A stretch of 64,000 bases of DNA. It comes from Trebouxia sp. TZW2008 (taxonomy: Eukaryota > Chlorophyta > Trebouxiophyceae > Trebouxiales > Trebouxiaceae). The position numbers and the translations under genes were made by a program. The stretch lies in NCBI GenBank assembly GCA_002118135.1, contig BDIU01000189.1, positions 124,001 through 188,000 on the forward strand, written 5' to 3'. The notes beneath the pieces are model-generated. The model was not told the origin of the DNA. It made no database searches and saw only the letters and a program-made list of their open reading frames with translations. This document shows, piece after piece, positions 56,297 through 64,000 of the stretch (positions within the stretch are counted from its first letter, which is position 1; the number at the start of each line of letters is the position of its first letter).

Positions 56297-58322
56297 CTAT
56301 TGCAAATGGAGCTGCTGCAACACCCGCTGAGCAAGCATTTCAGAAAAGCCTGCAAAGCCATATACATTGTACAAAGCTTCCAGCTCTGCTTTGCTACCCC
56401 ACTCCTCCATCAGATCTAGCTCTTGCCTCCAATCTGCATGATGCTGCAGTATGCCAGTCCTAAGGTTGCCTATCATGGCTTTGTCCCTGTCAGTCAAAGG
56501 CTGCCACACTTCTTCGTCAGCTCCTTGAAGTATGTTGTGACACGCACCAAGCCACATTAGGCTTGGCACTGCATATCTTGGAGACTCAAGCCCCATTCTG
56601 ACACTGCCCCATTTGTACACGCCCAGAATTGCCACTCCTACATCAAGTAAGCTGACCATCAGCAGCAATTTGCCAAACTCGATACCAGACTCAATTGCAT
56701 ACAGCTTCAGATTTGCTGAACTCATTTGCTGAGGCATGCAGTATTTTGCGATTGCTGTCACTGGACATCACCAGACTATGATCAGCAGCAGGTTCGGATT
56801 GTCACAAGGTCTAGCAACTCCCATGTCCAGCAACGCAAACTGCTTTGTTGCAAGCTACCTTGCCAGATGAATTGCAATCAATAAGGATCACCGCTGGCAG
56901 CTGAGAAAGGGCCTATCAACTCTCAAGCGCAGCAGTGCAGACTGCTGTGTTGCAATGTGCTTTACCTGATGGGTTTTTAGTCAACCAGGCCCAGCAAGGG
57001 CAGCTGAGGAAAGGCTTCATGCGGATGCCATAGCGAAAAGCAACAGCAATTTGAGGTCGTTACAAGGGTCAGCAGCTCTCAAACCCAGCACTGCACACTG
57101 CTGTGTTGCGATGTGCTTTACCTGATGGGTTCCAGTCAACAAGGCCCAACACTGGCAGCTGAGGAAAGGCTTCATGCAGATGCCGCAGGAAGACCCTTGT
57201 TGACAGGTCTGGCATGCCTTTGGCAGTCACAAGGATGCTTGGTGCAAGATTGTAGAAGCCATCTTCAATCAGGCGCTGAAAGATAGCCTGCATACTGGCT
57301 CAGTCAGCATTGAAAAGTCCAGCATCCAGCAGTGCCAGGCATCTGTCAATGCTGATGCTGGCTTACATCTTTTTCTATCACAAGGATGTACTGTGCTGTG
57401 GTCTGAAAGCAATAGTTCAGGATAGTATTGCAGTCACCTGCATTCACTGTCAGTGTTCAGGCTCAATGCTGTGTCTTTTTGTATTTGGCAGCTGCTGAAA
57501 GCTTCGGTGTTACCTGGAAGAGATTTGCAACCTGATGCACAGCAGTCTAGCCAAGGGCCATCCTCATACTCCTGAATGTTTAACAACCCACTGACAGCAC
57601 CTCTGCTGCTGCAGCAGATGTTCAAACAAGACCTTGGCACCCTCAACAGGCTGACAGCGTCTTGTATTGCTTCATGGACATCCTGTGCAGCCATAGCAGA
57701 GGTCACAAAGACCTCCACAAGGAACAGCAGACAAAGGGTATTTTGTCACAAGTACTGATTGCTACTGACCCTGGTGTTGGAGAAGATAGGTGGATACAGC
57801 AGTCTGTAGTACAAGTCTCGCTGAGTGGCCTGTTTACCACACCTGCATCAAACAGTCATTGCATTCAATCTGCACTTTGCCGGAGATTGGTACTTCATGT
57901 CAATCATGTAATCCAATTGCTGTGCAAGCAAAGGCTACCTGACAAGCTCATGCACCACCTCAAGCACCTTGAAGATTCTCACAAAGGGAAAGGCACTTTC
58001 GCCCTGTCTGTACGTGAGTGACCTGTTTTGCACGGCGCGCTGTAGTCTGATCTCCTCGGTCGCAGAGCCAAGGTATGCATTGCTGCTTTCCCTTGACACC
58101 TGCAACTCGAGCTGTCACGACATTGTTGACGTCAGTCTGGACACACATCTGGACACACACCGTCTGGATCCGTTGCAATCTGCCGAGAGCAAGCTCCTCT
58201 AGGAAAGCAGACACGCAGTGTTCGACCCTGCTGAGCACCTCCTCAGCTGTGGCTTCAAAGTCTACGAGGTCAGCTAGCTCGTCGGTCTCGTACGTTGCAT
58301 CGTCAAACGCCGCGCTTTCCAT
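56297..58322 (-). CDS. SPO11-2: meiotic SPO11-like topoisomerase VI A subunit, SPO11-2 type
   Basis: Joined exons, minus strand: 58322-58023, 58003-57939, 57842-57770, 57682-57514, 57395-57367, 57287-57122, 56637-56297. Phases agree, giving about 380 residues. Landmarks: VLSRVEHCVSAFLEELA, FVRIFKVLEVVHELVR, the catalytic-Tyr helix QATQRDLYYRLLYP, the Toprim strand ILVIEKDA (catalytic Glu), FQRLIEDGF, LVTAKGMPDLSTRVFLRHL, then VDWNPSGVAILGVYKWGS and MEEWGSKAELEAL. The WNP after the Toprim Asp is as I recall it in plant SPO11-2; SPO11-1 has a second Asp there. SPO11 makes the double-strand breaks that start meiotic recombination and acts with TOPVIB in the nucleus. The first intron is only 19 bp by this model, so the 58003/58023 junction is the weakest. 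Exon 57395-57367 is a 29-nt micro-exon that carries the catalytic Glu. Confidence 0.88.
56815..57180 (-). repeat. two echoes downstream of SPO11 exon 57122-57287
   Basis: The exon's 3' half plus donor (around 57065-57180) is repeated at about 56925-57040 ('tgctttacctgatgggtttt' against 'tgctttacctgatgggttcc'). A much more diverged repeat lies at about 56815-56925. The first echo has a premature stop in frame. Both lie in the following intron. Confidence 0.85.
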
Positions 58323-58766
58323 ACTGCTACGTCTGTGTGAGCATCAGTGTCAGCAATGGCGTTGGGATGAGAAGTGCAGACTTGCGCATTTCATGCACGA
58401 TCGCCAGCTGCGGCAATTGTCCGCCATGCTTGCTGCTGTGCCGCTGCCACAGAATTTAGCATTCACTGCTTGCATTTGAATTAATGTTGATGCCGTTAAA
58501 GCTCCTTTCAGCTTAAAGCTCGTACGACTTCTGTAACAGTGTGCACTGTGTCGCCAAAGCCGGTTGCAAAGTCTCACTGCAAAGCAGGCGTAGTAGGTGT
58601 GTACTGCTTTTCTGCTATGGAGCTAGCGCGCCATGCCTGCACAATGATCACGGTCCACACAACACACAAAAATGCGTTGATGACCATCGAACACGAACAC
58701 AAGGACTGAGTGCCTCATAGAAGCCAATAACGAAATCCCTGGCAATGATTGCTACTGTCATTGAAC
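58323..58766. other. intergenic: SPO11 5' flank and R3H-ankyrin 3' flank
   Basis: About 440 bp with no supported coding sequence. It probably includes the SPO11 promoter. Confidence 0.45.
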
Positions 58767-61380
58767 TCAAAATCCTGGTGGCCTGTCGCTAGCATCTGCT
58801 TTGCTCAGTCCCGGAGGTTTCTGGACCACAGATGTGGTTTGACGCAGCTTGCTGATTTTGCTTTTGCTACTTTCCAGTTTTGGTTGAGTGCGTGATGTGT
58901 ATGGCCTGCTTTGCCCTGCAGAGAACAGCCCCCAATGTCACAGCAGTGATGGCAATCTTGCATGCCTACGGAAACCGTGATACGACTGACAGGACAATCA
59001 GCTGGGCTCTTTGAGGCATGAAGCCTTGAACACACTGATGCACAAGTGACCAATGCACAGTCAAGCAACAATTGCTGCACTGCAAGCCTTACCTGCAGAC
59101 CAAGCAATTTGACCAACAGAGCGTGTATAGCACGGCAGATCCTTGGCGCCAGCCGCCAGCAGCATGTTCTCAATCTCAGTAAGGCTGCGCCTCCTAGCCA
59201 GCATGAGGGGTGTGTCCCGCCGCTCATCACGCTGTTCTGTTGCATTGTTTGCCACCCTCAGTATACACAGTACAGCGGGGGTGAGGCCCTGCATATGCAG
59301 TGCTTGCAGAGTCTATAAACGTCTATAAGGCAAACATCACGTGCTGTATCATGCGAAAACAATATGGGTGTGGAATGCCCGGGTCAGCCTAGGATATGGT
59401 ACGCAGCTCACTGCTTCAAGGGTGCTGTGATGACCGGCAAGCTTTCAAGCGCCTAAGGCCTGCCCACAAGAAAGGTTGGTGAGTCTACAGTAAGTTAATG
59501 TACTCAGCTAGATGCCTGAAGGCAGCATCGTGCCACTTGGCAATGCTGCATCATAGCACCTGATAGCGCCTGAGAGCAGAGTGCGCTCAAGTGAATCAGC
59601 ATTTGGCTGTCCAGAACAGCTGATGACTTGGGACACATGATGCAGAATGCAGGCTTGCATTGGTTCCTTTGTTGGGAGTCATTTGGAATTGAAAACTTCA
59701 ATCATGCATGCACAGGCTGTCTACTATCTGCTGGCACGCAGCAGATGTGATGAGGATCTCATGCACAGAAGCTCTAGTGCACACTTAGAGGCTTAGGAAA
59801 ACTCACATGCCATACAGCAATGTGCAGGGGATAACCACCACTGTCATCATCGCGCACCCAAGCTAGCTCAGGTTCTGCTTTCATCATCTGCACAGCCTCA
59901 TCAGTTTCATGACTTTGAAGCAATCCTGCCACCCTTGCAGCATGCTCCCTGCAATACAGCAATCAAGGCAGCATTCAGACCACTGACAAAATGTCATGCA
60001 TCAAACGATGCTGACAATCTGCATGACGCAAATGCAGTTCTGTCTGACTGCAAGCTTGCTCCCTGCAGCACAGCAGTCAAGGTGGCTCTCAGAACATCAA
60101 CACCATGTCATGCATGGAACAGTGCTGACAATATTGGAGACATGGTAGTCATAGATCACGCATTCTAGCATAGGTACGAGTGGCACGCGTCCTGTCTTGC
60201 CGGGCCAACTTATTCTGCGCCCAAAACTCAGATGCATTGTTGTTTGATTGCAAGCATGGTGGGAGTCAGTTCATACATTGAGCAGTGCATTGAAAAGATG
60301 CTGCCAGGCATGTATGCATGACAGTATTTCCATGATGTTAGGACCATGGGCGGTATCTAAAGCTTGACCTGCCATCTGCTGCAAGTAGCTCATTGGAGCA
60401 CTACCTCTTGATGATCATTTGCTGCAAGTCAGGTGGGATCTGGCCATTCTCTTGCAGCATGGCTGCCACCTCGCCCTGACTGATGTTCCGCATATCACCA
60501 CCCTCATATTGACACCAATTCCAGATTTGCTTTGCCCTGCCAGATACGCCCTGTGAAGTGGGCTCATCTGCTTTACACATGATGTGCAGCCGGCGATTGT
60601 CACCAAAGCCCTGTACAAGCAGTTCTGTGTAAGGCTGCAAGACAAAGCTAGGGCTCCAGCAAAGGCATGAGTGCAGGCATCTAACCCTGAGAGCTTCTTT
60701 ATTGCATAATATGGATGATTTGGACAAGCGAACGGTTTTTTGCAAGCAGATCAAGGACTTATTGGGCAAGCTGATGCTCTGCACACATTGCACAGACGTG
60801 TCAGCCAGCAGAAAGATGCACCTGGCTTTGCGAGGTCAACCCCCTTTTCTCTGCCAACTTGTGCCATCTTGCACGCTGCTCCTTGCTTATGTGAGCTGGT
60901 AGTTTAAGACATGGCCTGGGTATACTGAACTTCTTTGCAATTCATGCTTACAAAGCAAGACGCAGCATTGCTGAGAAAAGGCAGAGACAGGCCATGCTGC
61001 ACCTGGAGCTTTGTGCTGACAGCTCTTCATCAGCAGCGCTGCAAGCTTCATCTTTGAACCAGTCCAGAAGCTCCTCAGCACTCTCGTTATATGCATCAGC
61101 AAAGATCAAGTTCACCTGCAACACATCTGCTCGGCCTGTAGGCTGATGCGTCTGTATTGACAGCGGTCAGTTGTCTAACCTGCGAGCTATCTCCTGAGGG
61201 TTGATCTTGGATTGGATCGCTTGCAAGGTCTGCTGGACAGTCGTCAAACGAGAAACTTGTGCTGACGCCAGTCAACTCAACCTGGAAGAAAATCCCACGC
61301 TCGCAAGGAGCCTAGCCAGATCTGACTTGCACAAGCATAAGATCACCGTACAGTCCAGTGTAGCCCCGGGTACTCGACAT
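58767..61380 (-). CDS. R3H-domain protein with ankyrin repeats
   Basis: Proposed exons, minus strand: 61380-61327 (weak; needs a 45-bp intron), 61281-61180, 61115-61003, 60885-60822, 60634-60405, 59948-59807, 59288-59093, 58915-58767. Phases agree, giving about 349 residues. An acidic start (SAEELLDWFKDEACSAADEE) leads into an R3H domain made by joining KEQRARWHKLAEKRGLTSQS to PYTELLVQGFGDNRRLHIMC. It keeps the Arg-x3-His core (RARWH) and is followed by an IWNWCQYEGG region. Ankyrin-type repeats come next: DDDSGGYPLHIAVWHGLTPA and RRDTPLMLARRRSLTEIENM. The tail is basic and Ser/Lys-rich. R3H domains bind single-stranded nucleic acid and ankyrin repeats bind proteins; a cytosolic RNA-linked role is inference. 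The gene is head-to-head with a PIN-domain gene. Confidence 0.7.
59944..60132 (-). repeat. tandem duplication of the acceptor side of R3H-ankyrin exon 59807-59948
   Basis: 'ctccctgcaatacagcaatc' at 59945 (exon edge plus acceptor, on the plus strand) is repeated as 'ctccctgcagcacagcagtc' near 60059. About 70 following bases are similar, ending 'gtgctgacaat' or 'gatgctgacaat'. It is an upstream echo in gene direction. Confidence 0.8.
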
Positions 61381-61735
61381 CACTGAGCGTCCTGGGCGTC
61401 TGAGAATGAGCATGTCGAGCAGCTGCAGATTGAGAATTGTACAGCTGAGATCGCATGCTACGAGACGTTTCAGGGGTGTCGAAATTGCCTGACGCGCAAA
61501 AGGATCAGCATGCTGCGCAGCAGCGCGGTAACGCCTGACGCTCACATAACGCCACAAGAAAACGCCAGAGCCGCTTTGACCGATAGCTCGAAGTCGAGCC
61601 CGTGTCGGAAAGCCGGGGGAAAGCATGCTTCGCTATATTCCAGATGTTGCTGCTTCCTGCTGCTGCTGAGACCGTGCAATTGCGCTCAGCATAAGTTTCT
61701 GCTTCCGATCTGAGCAACTGACAATGTTTCTGCAG
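61381..61735. promoter_or_regulatory. divergent promoter region, R3H-ankyrin / PIN gene
   Basis: CpG-rich stretch between two outward-facing genes. The start of the plus-strand gene is not fixed; an upstream exon for it must lie here, because its first supported exon (from 61736) has no ATG in frame. Confidence 0.4.
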
Positions 61736-64000
61736 CGGTGTCGCACTTGAACGTCGGAGCTCAGTGGCAATGCAGCGACATCTACAGTCGTGCACTGAGC
61801 CGTGACGACGCTGCCAATGGATCTGCCATCCGTCCAATTAAGGCTTCTGGACGGCGTAGTGAGCACTCTAGCTTTACTTGCTTCCTTACCGACTACGTAC
61901 CGGCCTGTGACCATAAAGTCAAGTTGTCGCTTGCGCAGGGTGCTGTTGTTTTTGGAACTCTACAGTGCGAGCGAAGAATTGCTGGCGCAATCCTGCAGGT
62001 AGGACTTGCGGACTCAGATTCGCAATCAATACTTGCACATTTTCTGACTTGGCATTTCAATGCGTGCAGGTTGCACAAGCAGATGCTTCAACACACCACG
62101 CAAGTTTGCAAGGCTCAGTGCAGGACTGCTGCCTTGCCACACTGCAGATAGTACAGTGCGCCTCTGCTGCTGCACAAAGTGACTTGAGCGATGTCCTTCA
62201 GCCTATGTGGCAGTATGATGTAAGCGCCTGAAGCAATCCTGTTCAATACCCTGTCACTGCTCAACATCTGCTGACCTGTTGGACATACTGTCTGGTGCTT
62301 TTGTTGCCTTTCATTGGAAGAAAGACGTTTGTTGTGCTTGTACAAATGACGTTGCTGGGTCTTAAAAGATGCCTAGCATGCATTTATAACAAGTGAGTAA
62401 GAGGAGACATCAACTGTTGCAGGAAAGTGGTGCTATCTTGACATCACAGCAACTTTGCAGCATTGCTCAGGGGGCTCCTGGTGACCTAGAGTGCCTTCAC
62501 AAGCCCTCGCACTGTGTGATGCCGCTTGAGCTAGCTGCACAATGCTGTCAAACTATGCTGCAAGGTGAGTTGCTGCTTGCTGCTGGTACACATGCTCTGC
62601 CTGACTATGTTCAATGTTTCAGCCCTGCTTTTGGCATGGTCTTGTCTCTACGTGATGTATACTCAGCAGCATGTGATCAGCTGTGCTGGTTGATGCGCCA
62701 TGCTACTGTTCTCAAAGCAAATGTGCTCATCACAACAGTCATGTCTTGCACCGAATACAAATCACAGCGTCTGCCAGCAAAGTTCTCTCCATATTCAAGT
62801 GTTGGCACATCTGCATGAACAGTTGGTGGAATTCTGCCTCAGACTGGCCAAACTCTTAACAGTGCGACACAAATGCAGGTGCGCAAGCAGCGCAGGAAGC
62901 AGATTTGAATAATAACCTTCCTGGGGACTTTGAGGATCAGGATGGGGATGTGGTCATGGCCGACGAAGAAGTGGAGCAGCTGATTTCATCTTTGCAAGCT
63001 GCTCGCCATGATAGCTCCAGCTGGGATGCTGCAGCTGATCATGCAACCATATCTATGCTTCTCTTTGGACATCAGGTACAGGCTCCTGCATTTGTTAAAC
63101 GTTTTTTTGTGGATGAAAGACTTGCATTTGTTCCGGACAATCTTCCGTGACAGCTCCAGCTTGGGCGCTGCAGCTGATCCTGATCAAATGCTGCTCTTTT
63201 GGCATCAGATACAGCTTTTGGTATCAGTGACAGGTTTCTGCAATTGCTGATTGCTCATGAGGTGCAGGCTTTTGGCAGGGCACTTCTGCGCGTGATGTCA
63301 ATTGTATTTTGACTTTCAAACCCAGTTGACCTTGGCAACCAGTTTCCGCCTTATTCATAGTACCGCAGAAAGCAGGAAAGAAGCTGAATTATTGTGTTTC
63401 CCTGCTGCTGTAGAGTGATGCTCAGACATAAACGTATGGGACATCTCTGCGAGACTGAAAGGAAATAATGTAATATGCAGGCAGGAGCTCAGCAACAACC
63501 CACAGCCATGGATTTCAGCATTAGAAAGCCTGGAGCAGTGCGTCTGTTTGTGACCCTGGACACAAGCGTGCTACTATCGCACTGGTCATTCGTACAGAAA
63601 TTGCTGCGCAATCTGGACCAGGAGGGGGTTGCGGCAGGGGTAAAGGGGGGCGACCCGGGGGTACAAGTGCTGTTTGTGGTACCCTGGGCTGTGCTGGTTG
63701 AGCTGGATAAGCTTAAAGAGCAGAAGAGTGTGCTTAGGATCCAGGGTGAGTCCTCCTGACAAAGCAATCGCTCCTCTGTAGTCGCTGGTGGCTGGCCTTG
63801 ATTTCGTTGGATGGTGTACGACATGGTGTGTCAGTTGTTTGACATTGCTGCAGCCCCTTGTTCATTGTACTCAATAAACACCCTGGATCCTTTCAACACA
63901 TTGGTCTGGGGAAAGTTGGCAAATTGAAGCAATGCCACACAGCATAAACAATAGCACGACACAGGTGATTGAGGCAGGATCAAGGTGGTTGGTGCACAAA
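61736..64000 (+). CDS. PIN-domain ribonuclease, SWT1-like, incomplete at right edge
   Basis: Supported exons: 61736-61998, 62070-62219, 62423-62564 (phases agree), then several uncertain exons between 62620 and 62990, and 63481-63745. The last holds the start of a PIN domain: AVRLFVTLDTSVLLSHWSFV, then VLFVVPWAVLVELDKLKEQK. The Asp of LDTSVLL and the Glu-Leu-Asp of VELDKLK are metal-binding positions; the spacing and the PWAVLxELD box match the Swt1-type PIN family, nuclear endonucleases of mRNA surveillance. The N-terminal part is helical, Cys/Gln/Ala-rich and unassigned (VQDCCLATLQIVQCASAAAQ). An acidic stretch near 62925-62980 (FEDQDGDVVMADEEVEQLI) may be another exon. It is possible that two genes are merged here. 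The right end lies outside the window. Confidence 0.6.
63005..63230 (+). repeat. tandem duplication inside the PIN gene
   Basis: 'gatagctccagctgggatgc' near 63009 and 'gacagctccagcttgggcgc' near 63150 start two ~140-bp units that share 'tgcagctgatc' and 'tttggcatcag/tttggacatcag'. They lie between the acidic segment and the PIN exon. Confidence 0.75.

Noticed and set aside
1..64000. CRISPR arrays, bacterial operons, rRNA or tRNA genes, transposase or reverse-transcriptase genes
   Set aside because: None recognised. The direct repeats are exon fragments or microsatellites, not regularly spaced palindromic repeats, and no mobile-element enzyme motif was seen in any frame I read. A covariance-model scan would be needed to exclude small RNA genes.

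Overview
The window is nuclear DNA of an intron-rich eukaryote, most likely a chlorophyte green alga (a trebouxiophyte-type genome is my best guess, not proven). The reasons are: many short GT-AG introns, an octotricopeptide-repeat (OPR)/RAP organelle RNA factor, a plant-like SPO11-2, a GT-B glycosyltransferase with a signal peptide and membrane anchor, and no bacterial operon structure. Ten spliced gene models (OPR-RAP, CCD, UGT, CDK20, USP, PSF2, TMEM144-like, RecD2-like, SPO11-2 and the R3H-ankyrin protein) were joined by hand, exon by exon. In each, the splice phases agree from start to stop.

Layout. 1-495: 3' end of an unknown gene (+). 1755-10246: OPR-RAP protein (+). 11556-12158: CDF/TMEM163-like cation transporter (-). 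14208-20613: carotenoid cleavage dioxygenase (-), head-to-head with a UDP-glycosyltransferase (+) at 21041-25197. 25923-28299: CDK20/CCRK-type kinase (-), head-to-head with a ubiquitin-specific protease (+) at 28424-33733. 34676-36223: GINS subunit PSF2 (-), head-to-head with a TMEM144-like transporter (+) at 36964-39598. 40266-41630: 160-residue unknown (-), head-to-head with a 122-residue Cys-rich tail-anchored unknown (+) at 41899-42428. 42975-53724: RecD2-like helicase (+) with a poly-Gln tail. 54572-55545: type I membrane protein (-). 56297-58322: SPO11-2-like (-). 58767-61380: R3H-ankyrin protein (-), head-to-head with a PIN-domain (SWT1-like) gene (+) that runs off the right end. The functions are housekeeping: organelle RNA, replication, recombination and meiosis, ubiquitin, and ciliary/cell-cycle signalling. 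There is also one possible small metabolic pair, CCD plus UGT.

The most striking feature is not a gene. At least nine of the genes carry tandem copies of pieces of their own exons inside the neighbouring introns. The pieces are usually the splice acceptor plus the 5' half of the exon, sometimes the 3' half plus the donor. One copy per array is intact and fits the gene model; the others are diverged or frame-broken. Units are about 60-220 bp and arrays hold 2-6 copies. I call these 'exon echoes'. They suggest a genome-wide habit of short tandem duplication that lengthens introns, supplies decoy or alternative exons, and in places (OPR repeats, the terminal exon of the helicase) may be creating new protein variants. 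Three diverged copies of a second, dispersed intronic repeat are also present, and three introns appear to be GC-AG.
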